Shown: positions 37,406 to 47,640, counted from the stretch's first letter. The stretch is 64,000 nucleotides of DNA from Sphingomonas sp. S2M10 (GCF_012650175.1 NZ_JAAILI010000029.1:1-64000), one strand, 5' to 3'. Program-made: numbers and translations. Notes: a model not told the origin generated them from the sequence alone.

Positions 37406-39574
37406 TCAGGCGCCCTTTGCGGCGAGTCGCTGCTTGCGCGGCGACAGCTTGGGCACCGGCTTGCGCGATCCCATCGCGGCGCCGCGCCCCGAGAGCGACG
37501 GATTGGTCATGAAATAGCGGTGCAGATTGAATTCCCCGTCTTCGCCCGGCACGATCCGGTCGTAATGGCCGTCGGGCGCGAGCAGCCAGCTCTGTTCGTT
37601 GTCGAGCAGGTTGGCGACCATCACTTGGTCCAGCACCTGATCGTGCACGGTCTTGTTGAGCAGCGGCAGCATGAACTCGACGCGGCGATCGAAGTTGCGC
37701 TGCATCCAGTCGGCCGAGGAAATATACAGCTTGGCGCCGTCGTTCGGCAGCGTCTTGCCGTTGCCGAATACCCAGATGCGGCTGTGCTCCAGGAAGCGGC
37801 CGACGATCGATTTCACCCGGATATTCTCGCTCATCCCCGCGACGCCGGGCCGCAGGCAGCAGATGCCGCGCACCACCAGCTCGATCTGCACGCCGGCGCT
37901 GCTCGCCTGGTAGAGCTTCTCGATGATCGCGGGATCAACCAGCGAGTTCATCTTCGCCCAGATCGTGCCGGGGCGCCCGGCGCGGACATGGGCGATTTCC
38001 TCCTCGATCAGGTCGCTCAGCCGATGGCGAAGGTCGCGCGGCGAGATGCCGAGCAGTTCCAGATGCTGCGGTTCGACATAGCCGGTCACATAGTTGAAGA
38101 TCTGCGCCGCATCGCGGCCGATCCGTGGATCGGCAGTGAAGAAGCTGAGATCGGTGTAGATGCGCGCGGTGATCGGGTGATAATTGCCCGTGCCGAAATG
38201 GCAGTAGGTGCGATAGCGATCGCCCTCGCGCCGCACGACCATCGAGACCTTGGCGTGCGTCTTCCAGTCGATGAAGCCATAGACGACCTGCACGCCGGCC
38301 CGCTCCAGCGCGGTCGCCCAGTAGAGATTCTGTTCCTCGTCGAACCGCGCCTTGAGCTCGACGACGGCGGTGACCGACTTGCCGGCCTCGGCCGCGGCGA
38401 TCAGCGCGTTGATCACCGCCGACTGCTTGCCCGCGCGATACAGCGTCTGCTTGATCGCCACCACATCGGGGTCGGCGGCGGCCTGCTGGAGGAAGCTGAG
38501 CACGACGTCGAAGGTCTCGTACGGGTGGTGGACGACGATGTCCTTGGCGCGGATCGCCGCGAAGCAGTCGCCGCCATATTCGCGGATCCGCTCGGGGAAG
38601 CGCGCCGAGAAGGGGGTGAACTTGAGGTCGGGCCGATCCTCGTCGACCAGCATCGACAGGTCGCCGACTCCGAGAAAGCCGCCGGTTTCGGTGAGCAGCG
38701 CGTCGCTGCCGCCCAGCTCTTCCTTCAGCACCGCTTCGAGATCGGGGGCGATGCCCTCCTCCATTTCGAGACGGATGACGCGGCCGCGACGCCGCCGCTT
38801 GATCGCCGAGCGGAAGGTGAGGACGAGGTCCTCGGCCTCTTCCTCGATCTCGATATCGCTGTCGCGCAGCACCCGGAAGGTGGCGGCGGCGAGCATTTCA
38901 TAGCCCGGGAAGAGCAGCCCCCAGAAATGCTTGATCAGCGTCTCGATCGCGACATAGCGGGCCGGGGCACCGGGCAGCCGGACGAAGCGCTTGAGCGTCG
39001 TCGGCAGCATCACCAGTTCCTGCACCGGCTCGCGATCCGAGGTGCGCAGCAGGTTGAAGATCACGCTCGATCCCTGGTTGGGGATGAACGGGAAGGGATG
39101 CGCGGGATCGAGCGCCTGCGGGGTCAGGATCGGGAAGATCTGCTCGCGGAAATGGTTGGCGAGCCATTCCTCGGTCTCACCCTCGATCGCATCGGCTTCG
39201 AGCACGAAGATGTTCGCGAGCGCCAGTTCGGCGCGGATGTCCACCCACACCGCCTGCTGCTCGTCGGCGAGCGTCGCCGCTTCGGCGGAGATCGCCTCCA
39301 GCTGCTGCGCAGGGGTGAGGCCGTCGGCCGAGCGCGTGTCGATATTCTGCAGCTGCTGGCCCATCAGGCCGGCCACGCGAACCATGAAGAATTCGTCGAA
39401 ATTGCTGCCGGAAATCGACAGGAAGCGGAGGCGTTCCAGCAGCGGATGGGCGGGGTTGCACGCCTCCTCCATCACGCGGCGGTTGAAGGCCAGCCAGGAA
39501 AGCTCGCGGTTGAAATAGCGCGGCGCGTTGGGATCGGCGGGGGCGATGGTCGCAGGGGCGGCGGATTCGGTCAT
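37406..39574 (-). CDS. ppk1: Polyphosphate kinase 1
   Basis: A 722-residue protein with four-domain PPK1 order. The N-terminal helical part (YFNRELSWLAFNRRVMEEA) opens it. The PLD-like catalytic half has an HxK in WKTHAKVSMVVRREG (catalytic His region), GTGNYHPITARIYTDLSFF, and a second conserved segment RNFDRRVEFMLPL. It polymerises ATP gamma-phosphate into polyphosphate. It overlaps hda by ATGA at its start and is followed by ppx. Confidence 0.96.
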   Translation of the reverse strand: MTESAAPATIAPADPNAPRYFNRELSWLAFNRRVMEEACNPAHPLLERLRFLSISGSNFDEFFMVRVAGLMGQQLQNIDTRSADGLTPAQQLEAISAEAATLADEQQAVWVDIRAELALANIFVLEADAIEGETEEWLANHFREQIFPILTPQALDPAHPFPFIPNQGSSVIFNLLRTSDREPVQELVMLPTTLKRFVRLPGAPARYVAIETLIKHFWGLLFPGYEMLAAATFRVLRDSDIEIEEEAEDLVLTFRSAIKRRRRGRVIRLEMEEGIAPDLEAVLKEELGGSDALLTETGGFLGVGDLSMLVDEDRPDLKFTPFSARFPERIREYGGDCFAAIRAKDIVVHHPYETFDVVLSFLQQAAADPDVVAIKQTLYRAGKQSAVINALIAAAEAGKSVTAVVELKARFDEEQNLYWATALERAGVQVVYGFIDWKTHAKVSMVVRREGDRYRTYCHFGTGNYHPITARIYTDLSFFTADPRIGRDAAQIFNYVTGYVEPQHLELLGISPRDLRHRLSDLIEEEIAHVRAGRPGTIWAKMNSLVDPAIIEKLYQASSAGVQIELVVRGICCLRPGVAGMSENIRVKSIVGRFLEHSRIWVFGNGKTLPNDGAKLYISSADWMQRNFDRRVEFMLPLLNKTVHDQVLDQVMVANLLDNEQSWLLAPDGHYDRIVPGEDGEFNLHRYFMTNPSLSGRGAAMGSRKPVPKLSPRKQRLAAKGA

Positions 39575-40185
39575 TCGCTCTCGCTATCGTCGTTATGCGT
39601 CAAAAGGCTTGCAGCCTGGAGTGTAGTCTTCACCACCGGGATCGACAAACGGCCGTCGGTCTCCATTTCCAGCACATCGGCAACGCGCAGGATCGCGACA
39701 TGGCTGCGCTCGATCCGCCTGGCGATCCAGGCGATCACGGCGGGCGTGGCATGCAGCAGGTGGCGGGTGAAGACCCGCTCCAGCAAGAGCGGGACCAACG
39801 CGTCGTCGGGCGGGCCGATCTCGAGCAGCGGCGAGGCGGCGAGGCGCGATCGCAGATCGGGCAGCGTCACTTCCCAGCGCGGCGGTGCGGCATCGGCGAC
39901 GATCAGCAGCGGGCGGCGCTCACCCTGGGCGCGATTCCAGGCGTGGAAGATATCCGCTTCGTCGACGCGCTCGGCATCGTCGATGATCGCGGCTCCAGTC
40001 TTTGCCGCGAAGATCCGCGCGAGCAGGCTGCGACCGGACTTTCGTGGCCCCACCAGCAGCGCCGCCATCACCGGCCAGGTCGCCCAATGTTCGAGCTGAT
40101 GGACGGCGCGCGCGTTCGAGGCGCTGACCAGAAAGTCCGTCTCGCTCGCCTCGGGCAGGCCCAGCGGCAGGCGGAGCTGGCTCAT
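39571..40185 (-). CDS. hdaA: DnaA regulatory inactivator Hda-like protein (HdaA)
   Basis: A 204-residue DnaA-like AAA+ protein lacking the DNA-binding domain. Its N-terminus (LRLPLGLPE) resembles the clamp-binding QL-x-LPL-type motif. The Walker A region reads GPRKSGRSLLA, with Arg in place of the usual Lys, so ATP hydrolysis may be weakened. IIDDAERVD is Walker B-like. In alphaproteobacteria HdaA with the sliding clamp promotes hydrolysis of DnaA-ATP after initiation. It overlaps the upstream gene and ppk1 by ATGA. Confidence 0.85.
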   Translation of the reverse strand: MSQLRLPLGLPEASETDFLVSASNARAVHQLEHWATWPVMAALLVGPRKSGRSLLARIFAAKTGAAIIDDAERVDEADIFHAWNRAQGERRPLLIVADAAPPRWEVTLPDLRSRLAASPLLEIGPPDDALVPLLLERVFTRHLLHATPAVIAWIARRIERSHVAILRVADVLEMETDGRLSIPVVKTTLQAASLLTHNDDSESE

Positions 40186-41420
40186 TGCGCCTTGGGCGTC
40201 GGCGAAGCCTGGGGCGCGGCGCCCCGACGGATGCGGAGCACGCCCGGCCCTTCCTGCACGCTCCAGCCGCGCGATTCGAGCGCGGCGCGCAAGGCGGCCT
40301 GCGATCCGTCGTAGCTGACGCGCAGCACCGAGATGCCGCCGAGCGCCAGGCTGGTGGTGGTGGCGCTGCGCACGCCGGGCACCCCGCGAACCGCACTTTC
40401 CGAGGCGGTGACGGCGGCGGCGTTGGGCGTTTCGACCTGCACCGAAAGCGCGGTCGTTGCCGCACCGCTCGCCTCGATGCTGGGCAAGGGGGTCGGCAGC
40501 GGGGTTTCCTCGGGCGCGGGCGCTTCCGGCTGCGCGACCGGCGGGCGGGCGGCGAGCACGGCATCGGTATGGAGCCGGCCCTCGCTCAGCGCCTTCTGAT
40601 AGGCCTTGTCGATACGCGCCACGGCGGTGTCCAGCAGCGCGTCGATCGCGTCGCCATTGTCGATGCGCAGCGCGAAGCTGGTGATCGGCAGCTTGTCCGG
40701 CCCGTGCGTCGCCGAGAAGATGCCGACGATCGGCCCGCCCGGATAGTCGCGGCGCAGCTGCACTTCCGGCACCAGCATGTCGACCGCGCCATATTGGTCG
40801 AGGATCGTCCGCCACCAGTTGCGGCCATGGCGCAGCGTCTGGCCGGTATTGACCAGCAGCCGGTCCGCCCCGGTGCCGCGCAGGCGGACATAGTCGATCG
40901 TGCTGCCCGCGGCGCGCAGCCGGTTCCAGGCGCGCGCCCAGGCGGTGTCGCGCTCGAACACCTGGCCGACGCCGCCCGAATATTGCAGCGGCACCAGCAG
41001 CATCGGCGGCGAATGGGTGACCGCGATCGAGACGCCGAGGATCGACCCCGCCTTGGCGCGATCGAACTGCACGCCCAGGCTGGCGATATAGCGGCTGGGC
41101 CCGATCTGCTCGCGCTCGACGACGATGCCGGTGACGATCGCGTCGAGGGCCGAATCGGAGAGCGAGCCCGGCTTGCCGGTGAGCTGCTGCGACAGCATTG
41201 ACCAGCCCTTGCGCTGGGCGATCCTCCAGCCGCCCTGGCGGGCGATCTCGGCGCTCTTGCCCGACACGTCGACCTTCACGCCGCTCACTTCGAAGCTGTT
41301 TGCGACACCTGCGGGTGCGGCGGGAGCGCCGCCCTGCCCCCGCGCCGTCAGGGTGCCCGCACCGGCGAGCGCGAGCGCGGCGACGGCGCCAATTACGGTT
41401 TTGGGACGGCGAAACTGCAT
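40182..41420 (-). CDS. Secreted protein of unknown function upstream of hdaA
   Basis: About 412 residues from ATG 41420. A positively charged start and hydrophobic stretch ([17 protein letters not shown]) suggest a signal peptide. The C-terminal ~70 residues ([18 protein letters not shown] then [17 protein letters not shown]) resemble a heavy-metal-associated-like ferredoxin fold but lack the CxxC, so metal binding is unlikely. The middle ([14 protein letters not shown]...) is unassigned. It overlaps hdaA by ATGA and is divergent from purM with 64 bases between starts. Function unknown. Confidence 0.75.
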   Translation of the reverse strand: MQFRRPKTVIGAVAALALAGAGTLTARGQGGAPAAPAGVANSFEVSGVKVDVSGKSAEIARQGGWRIAQRKGWSMLSQQLTGKPGSLSDSALDAIVTGIVVEREQIGPSRYIASLGVQFDRAKAGSILGVSIAVTHSPPMLLVPLQYSGGVGQVFERDTAWARAWNRLRAAGSTIDYVRLRGTGADRLLVNTGQTLRHGRNWWRTILDQYGAVDMLVPEVQLRRDYPGGPIVGIFSATHGPDKLPITSFALRIDNGDAIDALLDTAVARIDKAYQKALSEGRLHTDAVLAARPPVAQPEAPAPEETPLPTPLPSIEASGAATTALSVQVETPNAAAVTASESAVRGVPGVRSATTTSLALGGISVLRVSYDGSQAALRAALESRGWSVQEGPGVLRIRRGAAPQASPTPKAQ

Positions 41421-41484
41421 GCGGGCGCCCTTTTGGCGAACCGGGCGTGGAAATCCAAGCGCGTTGTGGCTAGGGCCATCGCCC

Positions 41485-42591
41485 ATGAGCGAGACCAAGG
41501 CGGGCGACGGCCCTTACACCTATGCCCAGGCGGGCGTTTCGATTGCGGCGGGCAATGCGCTGGTGCGCGCGATCGGCCCGCTTGCCCGTTCCACCCGGCG
41601 CGCCGGCGCGGACGCCGATCTGGGCGGCTTCGGCGGCATCTTCGACCTGAAGGCCGCGGGCTTCACCGATCCGCTGCTGGTTGCGGCGAACGACGGCGTC
41701 GGCACCAAGCTGAAGCTGGCGATCGAGCATGACCGGCACGACGGCGTCGGCATCGACCTCGTCGCGATGTGCGCCAACGATCTGATCGTCCAGGGCGCCG
41801 AACCGCTGTTTTTCCTCGACTATTATGCGAGCGGCAAGCTCGACAACGCGGTTGCCGAGCGGGTGATCGCCGGAATCGCGGAGGGCTGCCGCCAGGCGGG
41901 CTGCGCGCTGATCGGCGGCGAGACCGCCGAGATGCCGGGCATGTATGCCGATGGCGATTACGACCTTGCCGGCTTCTGCGTCGGCGCGGTGGAGCGCGAC
42001 CGGCTGCTCGACGGCAAGAAGATCGCCCCCGGCGACGTACTGCTCGGCCTCGCCTCGAACGGCGTCCACTCGAACGGCTTCTCGCTGGTGCGGCGACTCG
42101 CGGCGGACAAGGGCTGGAAGCTCGATCGCCCGGCGCTGTTCGACCAGGAGCGGCTGCTGATCGACACGCTGATGGCGCCGACGCGCATCTATGTCGCCAG
42201 CCTTCTGCCCGAACTGCGCAAGGGCACGATCCACGGCCTCGCCCATATCACGGGCGGCGGCCTGCTCGAGAACGTCCCTCGCGTTCTCCCCGAGGGCAGC
42301 CATGCCCGGATCGACGCCGATGCCTGGCCGCTGCCCCGGCTGATGGCGTTCCTGCAGGCGCAGGGCAATATCGAGCCCGAAGAGATGGCGCGCACCTTCA
42401 ACTGCGGCATCGGCATGGTCGCGGTGGTCGCGGCGGAGCAGGCGGAAGCCGTCTCGGCAGCGCTGACCGAAGCGGGCGAGACGGTGTTCGCCATCGGCAC
42501 GGTCGAAGCCGGCGAGCGCGGCTGCACCGTGGTCGGCGGCGACGAGACCTGGAGCGCGCGTGCGCCGTGGAGCGCCACGCACTATGGCTGA
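41485..42591 (+). CDS. purM: Phosphoribosylformylglycinamidine cyclo-ligase
   Basis: A 368-residue AIR synthetase. Characteristic segments are [59 protein letters not shown] and [19 protein letters not shown]. It closes FGAM to AIR with ATP in purine synthesis. Followed by a palindromic repeat block and purN in the same direction. Confidence 0.96.
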   Translation: MSETKAGDGPYTYAQAGVSIAAGNALVRAIGPLARSTRRAGADADLGGFGGIFDLKAAGFTDPLLVAANDGVGTKLKLAIEHDRHDGVGIDLVAMCANDLIVQGAEPLFFLDYYASGKLDNAVAERVIAGIAEGCRQAGCALIGGETAEMPGMYADGDYDLAGFCVGAVERDRLLDGKKIAPGDVLLGLASNGVHSNGFSLVRRLAADKGWKLDRPALFDQERLLIDTLMAPTRIYVASLLPELRKGTIHGLAHITGGGLLENVPRVLPEGSHARIDADAWPLPRLMAFLQAQGNIEPEEMARTFNCGIGMVAVVAAEQAEAVSAALTEAGETVFAIGTVEAGERGCTVVGGDETWSARAPWSATHYG

Positions 42592-42612
42592 TTGCGGGGC
42601 GCTATCCACCGG

Positions 42613-42720
42613 CGCTCCCCTCCCACCTGCGGGAGGGGTCCGGAACGGGGCTGAGCGGTACCGCCATCCTGCCCTCTGCATGTCAGCCCCTCCCCGAGCC
42701 CTTTCCGCAGGCGGGAGGGC
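42613..42720. repeat. Composite palindromic intergenic repeat D (purM-purN gap)
   Basis: Contains CCCCTCCCACCTGCGGGAGGGG-type hairpins and a second CCCTCCCCGAG/GCGGGAGGGC-like arm. It resembles the other C/G-rich composite repeats in the window, with less sequence identity. Ends at the ribosome-binding site of purN. Confidence 0.55.
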
Positions 42721-42723
42721 GAT

Positions 42724-43290
42724 TTGAAGAAGCGACTCGGCATTCTGATTTCGGGCCGCGGCTCCAACATGGCTGCGCTGATCGAGGCCGCGGCGGCGCC
42801 GGACTGCCCCTATACGGTCGCGCTCGTCGCCAGCGACAAGCCCGAAGCGGCCGGACTCGCCTGGGCGGCCGAGCGCGGCGTGGCGACCTTCGCGCAAAGC
42901 CCGAAAGGCATGCCCAAGGCCGAATATGAGGCAAAGATCGATGCGGCGCTGCGAAATGCAGGCGTCGAGGCGATCGCGCTCGCGGGCTATATGCGGCTGC
43001 TCTCTGACGATTTCGTCGCGCGCTGGCGGGGGAGGATCGTCAACATCCACCCCTCGCTGCTGCCCAAGTACAAGGGTCTCGATACCCATGCGCGGGCGAT
43101 CGCGGCCGGCGATGTCGAGGCGGGCGCCTCGGTGCATATCGTTACCGAGGAACTGGATGGCGGCGAGGTGCTGGGCCAGGCACGGGTGGCCATCCTGCCC
43201 GGCGACACTGCCGATACGCTTTCGGCGCGCGTGCTGGCCGAGGAGCACAAACTCTACCCAAAAACCATCGCAGCATGGCTTTGCGGCTGA
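42724..43290 (+). CDS. purN: Phosphoribosylglycinamide formyltransferase (PurN)
   Basis: 188 residues: LGILISGRGSNMAALIEA at the N-terminus and VNIHPSLLPKYKGLDTHARA, the folate-dependent formyltransferase motif with its catalytic Asn-His pair. It formylates GAR with 10-formyl-THF. The start is TTG with a strong GGGAGGG just upstream. Together with purM it supplies two steps of purine synthesis. Confidence 0.95.
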   Translation: MKKRLGILISGRGSNMAALIEAAAAPDCPYTVALVASDKPEAAGLAWAAERGVATFAQSPKGMPKAEYEAKIDAALRNAGVEAIALAGYMRLLSDDFVARWRGRIVNIHPSLLPKYKGLDTHARAIAAGDVEAGASVHIVTEELDGGEVLGQARVAILPGDTADTLSARVLAEEHKLYPKTIAAWLCG

Positions 43291-43359
43291 AATCTGCGGA
43301 TATTTGGTTCCGATGCCGCGTTCTCCCCCGTCAATACTCCAGAACGGGAAGCCACGGAC

Positions 43360-43557
43360 ATGGCCAAGGACTCGGCGCTGACGCCGGAGGAAGAAGGCGG
43401 AATTGCCACCGCTGAACTCGGCCTCGTGCTGCTCGACGGCCCGAACGGGGTAGCGGTGGCGATGACGCCCGAAGCGGCGGAGGCTACGGGCCGCAGCCTG
43501 CTCGCGGCTGCCGAGGCGGCGATCGGGCAGCGCGAACGTGGCGAAACGGGTTATTGA
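43360..43557 (+). CDS. Small hypothetical protein
   Basis: 65 residues, mostly acidic and alanine-rich (EEEGGIATAELGLVLLDGPN, PEAAEATGRSLLAAAEAAIG). It has no recognised domain and sits in the 300-base gap between purN and the EEP gene, on the same strand. GAACGGGAAG precedes the ATG. Probable but unproven gene. Confidence 0.6.
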   Translation: MAKDSALTPEEEGGIATAELGLVLLDGPNGVAVAMTPEAAEATGRSLLAAAEAAIGQRERGETGY

Positions 43558-43598
43558 GACTTGTGCTGCCAGGGTGCCCGCGTCGATAAGGTGCGCGG

Positions 43599-44291
43599 AT
43601 GATCAAGGTCGCCAGCTACAACATGCGCAAGTCGATCGGCACCGATCGACGACGCCGACCGGAGAGGACGCTCGAGGTACTGCTCGAGGTCGGTGCCGAT
43701 GTGATCGCCTTGCAGGAGGCGGATCGCCGCTTCGGCGCGCGCGAGGCGGTCCTCGCGCACCATCTGCTCGCCGAGCATAGTCCCTGGAAAGCGGTGCAGT
43801 TCGGGATGCGCGCGCGATCGATGGGATGGCACGGCAACGCGCTGCTGGTGCGCAAGGAGGCCGAAATCCTGAGTTGCGCGGCGCTCCATCTGCCCACGCT
43901 GGAGCCCCGCGGCGCGGTGATGGCGGAGCTTCGCATGCATGGGCGGCCCTTGCGCGTGCTGGGCATGCACCTTGATCTGTCCGGCCTGTGGCGGCGGCGG
44001 CAGGCGCACGCGATCCTCACCCAGCTTGCGAACCTGCCGGCCATGCCAACGGTCATGATGGGCGACCTCAACGAATGGAGCGCCGAGCGCGGCTGCCTGC
44101 GCGATTTCGCCCAGCATTTCGCCTTCGCGCCCACCGGCAAGAGCTTCCACGCCCGCCGCCCGATGGCGCGGCTGGACCGGATCATGGCGTCGCCCGATCT
44201 CGCGATTGGCGACGCCGGGGTGCATTGCAGCCTCGCGGCGCGCACCGCCTCCGATCATCTGCCTGTCTGGGCGGAGGTGCGGCACCGCTGA
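43599..44291 (+). CDS. Endonuclease/exonuclease/phosphatase (EEP) family protein
   Basis: A 230-residue EEP-fold phosphodiesterase: opening SYNMRK, IALQEADRR, MGDLNEW and the C-terminal TASDHLPV (catalytic Asp-His). Family members cleave phosphodiester bonds in nucleic acids, lipids or sugar phosphates. Its stop overlaps the next start (TGATG), coupling it to the patatin-like lipase, so a lipid headgroup role is possible. Confidence 0.88.
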   Translation: MIKVASYNMRKSIGTDRRRRPERTLEVLLEVGADVIALQEADRRFGAREAVLAHHLLAEHSPWKAVQFGMRARSMGWHGNALLVRKEAEILSCAALHLPTLEPRGAVMAELRMHGRPLRVLGMHLDLSGLWRRRQAHAILTQLANLPAMPTVMMGDLNEWSAERGCLRDFAQHFAFAPTGKSFHARRPMARLDRIMASPDLAIGDAGVHCSLAARTASDHLPVWAEVRHR

Positions 44292-46567
44292 TGCAGGAGG
44301 GGCAGGAAAAGGAGCTGCGGCTGGCGCTGGTCTGCTATGGCGGGATCAGCCTCGCCGTATACATGCACGGCATCACCAAAGAAGTGTGGCACCTCGCCCG
44401 CGCCAGCTGCGCCGAGCGCGAGGGCACGCCGCTTCACAGCGTCTACCGCGATCTGATCGAGGATATTCGTGATCGCAGCGGGCTCAACCTGCGCGTGCTG
44501 GTCGATATTCTCTCCGGCGCCAGCGCGGGCGGGATCAACGCGGTGTTCTTGGCGCAGGCGATCGCCAGCGGCCAGTCGCTCGATCCGCTCACCGCCATGT
44601 GGCTGGACTATGCCGATGTCGAGGCGCTGCTCGCCCCCAGCCAGGGCCCATCGCACCGCTTCGCCAAGATCTGGGCGAAGCCGATCGCCTGGATGCTCTC
44701 CAACCGCTCGCATGCGATCGACGAAACGGTGGAAGCGGGCACCCGCGCGGAGGTGCGCGAGAAGCTCGAGCGGTTCGTCCGGTCGCGCTGGTTCGAGCCG
44801 CCCTTCGGGGGCGAGCAGCTGCTCAAGACGCTGCTCAATGCCTTCGATGCGATGGCGTCCGGCCCCGCCGAGCGGCGACTGCTGCCCGACGGCCAGCCGC
44901 TCGACCTGTTCGTCACTGCCACCGATTTTGGCGGCCATGCCGAGACGCTGCGGCTCAACAGCCCCGCCGAAGTGGTGGAGACCGAACATCGTCTGGTGTT
45001 CAGCTTCACCGATCATGGTCGCGGCGCCGGCATCGCCCATCCCGCCGCGCTGGGCTTCGCTGCCCGCGCGACGTCGAGCTTCCCGGGCGCTTTCCCACCG
45101 CTGATGGTGGAGGAACTTGACAAGGTGCTGGCGGAACGCGGCACGCCCTGGGCCGGCCGCGATGCATTTCTCCAGCGCGTGCTCCCCGAGCAATGGGCCG
45201 AAAACCGCGCCGAAAAAGCCGTGCTGATCGACGGCTCGGTGTTGGCCAACGCGCCTTTCGAGCCCGTGATGGCAGCGCTGCGCGAGCGTCCCGCCCGGCG
45301 GCAGGTCGACCGGCGCTTCGTGTTCCTGGATCCCACGCCGGACATGCGGTTCGATTTCTACGGCCCACGCCGCGAACGGCCGGGCTTTTTTTCGACGCTG
45401 ATCGGCGCGCTTTCCGAACTGCCGCGCAAACAGCCGATTCGCGACAATCTCGACGCGATCGCCGCCCGTTCGGACCGGATCGAGCGGATGCTCGCTATCG
45501 TTTCCGAGATTCGCGCCGAGGTGGAGGCACAGGTCGAATCGCTGTTCGGCTACACGTTGTGGCTGGACTATCCCACGCCCAAACGCCTCGCTGCATGGCG
45601 AAAGCGGGCGCAGGTCGCCGCCGCCGCCAAGGCAGGCTATGGCCACACGGCCTATGCGCTGCTCAAGGTCGATGGCGCTGTCGACCGCACGGCGCAACTG
45701 CTCCAAGCGCTTGTCGGCCAGCAGGACGGTCGTCGGCTGCGGTCGCTGGGTCGCCGGCTGCGCGAGACGGTGCGGACGCGCGGTGCCGACCGATTCGGCG
45801 CCTCGCTGCCCGGCGGCGCCTCGCCCGAGGCGCTCGATTTCCTGCGGGGGCACGATCTCGGCTTCCGCATCCGCCGCCTGCGCCTGCTCGCGCGGCGGCT
45901 TGCCGAACTGGAGCAATCCGCCCCGCGCGGCGCGATGCGGCCGATGCGCGATGCGATCTACAGCGCGCTGGCGGCCTATCTGGAGCTCAAGCGCTCCGAC
46001 ACCTTCGCCGATCTGCCTGCGCGGCTTGGCGACGATCCCGGCGCAATGCTCGACATGCTGGCCGAGCGCATGCAACTGCGCGCGCTCGACCGGCAGACGG
46101 ACGAGGTGCTGTCCGCCGGTTTCAGTGCATTGTCGAAGGAATTGCGGCGGCCGATGCTGCTCGCCTATCTGGGCTTCCCCTTCTTCGACATCGCCACGCT
46201 GCCGCTGCTCCAGGGCGAAGGAATGGACGAGTTCGATCCGATCCGCGTCGACCGCATCTCGCCCGAGGATGCCAAGGCGATCCGCGCCGGCGGCGTCGCG
46301 GCGATGCTCAAGGGCAATCAGTTCAACAATTTCGGCGCGTTCTTCAGCCGCGCCTATCGCGAGAACGATTATCTCTGGGGCCGCCTCAACGGCGCCGACC
46401 GGCTGATCGACATCGTGCTGTCCACGATCGACAGAGCGGCCCAGCCGGACGCGGCGCATGTCGCCGCGCTCAAGCGGCGCGCCTTTCACGCGATCCTGGA
46501 CGAGGAGGCCCCTGCCCTTACCGCGATCCCGGGACTGATCGCCGAGTTGCGAACCGAAATCGGCTGA
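44291..46567 (+). CDS. Patatin-like phospholipase (DUF3376-type)
   Basis: A 758-residue cytoplasmic or membrane-associated protein with an N-terminal patatin domain: LVCYGGISLAVYMHGITKE (oxyanion segment), SGASAGGINAVFL (nucleophile Ser) and LIDGSVLANAPF (catalytic Asp; DGS where DGG or DGA is common). The long C-terminal region is predicted helical and fits the DUF3376-type patatin proteins. It likely hydrolyses acyl chains of phospholipids. The start overlaps the EEP gene stop. Confidence 0.88.
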   Translation: MQEGQEKELRLALVCYGGISLAVYMHGITKEVWHLARASCAEREGTPLHSVYRDLIEDIRDRSGLNLRVLVDILSGASAGGINAVFLAQAIASGQSLDPLTAMWLDYADVEALLAPSQGPSHRFAKIWAKPIAWMLSNRSHAIDETVEAGTRAEVREKLERFVRSRWFEPPFGGEQLLKTLLNAFDAMASGPAERRLLPDGQPLDLFVTATDFGGHAETLRLNSPAEVVETEHRLVFSFTDHGRGAGIAHPAALGFAARATSSFPGAFPPLMVEELDKVLAERGTPWAGRDAFLQRVLPEQWAENRAEKAVLIDGSVLANAPFEPVMAALRERPARRQVDRRFVFLDPTPDMRFDFYGPRRERPGFFSTLIGALSELPRKQPIRDNLDAIAARSDRIERMLAIVSEIRAEVEAQVESLFGYTLWLDYPTPKRLAAWRKRAQVAAAAKAGYGHTAYALLKVDGAVDRTAQLLQALVGQQDGRRLRSLGRRLRETVRTRGADRFGASLPGGASPEALDFLRGHDLGFRIRRLRLLARRLAELEQSAPRGAMRPMRDAIYSALAAYLELKRSDTFADLPARLGDDPGAMLDMLAERMQLRALDRQTDEVLSAGFSALSKELRRPMLLAYLGFPFFDIATLPLLQGEGMDEFDPIRVDRISPEDAKAIRAGGVAAMLKGNQFNNFGAFFSRAYRENDYLWGRLNGADRLIDIVLSTIDRAAQPDAAHVAALKRRAFHAILDEEAPALTAIPGLIAELRTEIG

Positions 46568-46630
46568 GCCTTGGCAAGCGGGGCCGCTCGGGCCTAGAAG
46601 GCGCTCAGGGTTTGCCAGGAAGGGAGCGGA

Positions 46631-46954
46631 ATGCGGTTTCTGAAGGTGCTGTTGTGGCTCCTGCTCGGCGGCGTGATCGCCGGGTTCGTGATCTACAATG
46701 GCGAGCAGCGCGTGAGCATCCAGCTCTGGGGCGGTCTCGTCGCCGATATCAGCCTGCCGCTGTTGCTGATCGTCGTGTTCCTCGCCGGATTCCTGCCGAT
46801 GCTGGTCGCCTATCAGACGCTGCGGTGGCGGATGCGGCAGCGCTTCACGGGGCTTGAACGGGCGCTCGCCGATCTGCGCGCGATCCCGGCGACCCCGGCA
46901 CCGCGCTTCGAGCCGGTCACGGAAACGCCGGCGATCGAGGAGCCGCGCGCATGA
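46631..46954 (+). CDS. lapA: LapA-domain small inner-membrane protein
   Basis: 107 residues with two hydrophobic helices (LWLLLGGVIAGFVIYNG and PLLLIVVFLAGFLPMLV) and a coiled-coil/basic stretch (LRWRMRQRF), then an acidic tail. This is the LapA (lipopolysaccharide assembly A/DUF1049) layout, usually near pyrF as here. It overlaps pyrF by ATGA. Confidence 0.88.
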   Translation: MRFLKVLLWLLLGGVIAGFVIYNGEQRVSIQLWGGLVADISLPLLLIVVFLAGFLPMLVAYQTLRWRMRQRFTGLERALADLRAIPATPAPRFEPVTETPAIEEPRA

Positions 46955-47625
46955 GCAGCCGGATCTATGTCGCGCTCGACACGCCCGATCTGGAAAAGGC
47001 CAAGGTGCTGGCCCAGAAGGTCCACCACCATGTCGGCGGCATCAAGCTGGGCCTGGAGTTCTTCATGGCCAATGGCCGCCACGGCGTGCACGAGATGGCC
47101 GAAATCGGCGTGCCGATCTTCCTCGACCTCAAGTTCCACGACATCCCCAATACGGTCGCCAAGGCGGTCCAGGCGCTGCGTCCGCTGAACCCCGCGATCC
47201 TCACCGTCCATGCCGCCGGCGGCCGGGCGATGCTGGAGGATGCCAAGGCCGCCGCGCCAGAGGGCACCAAGGTGGTCGCGGTGACGATGCTCACCAGCCT
47301 CGACGGCGACGACATGACCGCGATCGGGCTCAAGCCCGATCCGCATGAGCAGGTGATGCGCCTCGCCGAGCTGGCCCGCTCCGCCGGGGTGGACGGCATC
47401 GTCTGCTCGGGTGAGGAAGTGAAGGCGGCGCATGCAGCCTGGAAGGACGGCTTCTTCGTCGTCCCCGGCGTGCGGCCGGCCGATGCGCAGGTCGGCGACC
47501 AGAAGCGGGTGGTGACGCCGCGCAGTGCGGTGGATGCGGGTGCGTCGATCCTGGTGATCGGGCGACCGATCACCCAGGCCGAGGATCCCGACGCGGCCGC
47601 GCGGGCGATCGCGGCGACGTTGTAA
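46951..47625 (+). CDS. pyrF: Orotidine 5'-phosphate decarboxylase
   Basis: 224 residues: IYVALDTPDLEKA, GIKLGLEFFMANG, and the active-site FLDLKFHDIPNTVAKA with the Asp-Lys-Asp network, then ITQAEDP near the C-terminus. It makes UMP in pyrimidine synthesis. Its start is fixed by the ATGA overlap with lapA. Confidence 0.97.
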   Translation: MSSRIYVALDTPDLEKAKVLAQKVHHHVGGIKLGLEFFMANGRHGVHEMAEIGVPIFLDLKFHDIPNTVAKAVQALRPLNPAILTVHAAGGRAMLEDAKAAAPEGTKVVAVTMLTSLDGDDMTAIGLKPDPHEQVMRLAELARSAGVDGIVCSGEEVKAAHAAWKDGFFVVPGVRPADAQVGDQKRVVTPRSAVDAGASILVIGRPITQAEDPDAAARAIAATL

Positions 47626-47640
47626 TCAGGCCACCAGCCA

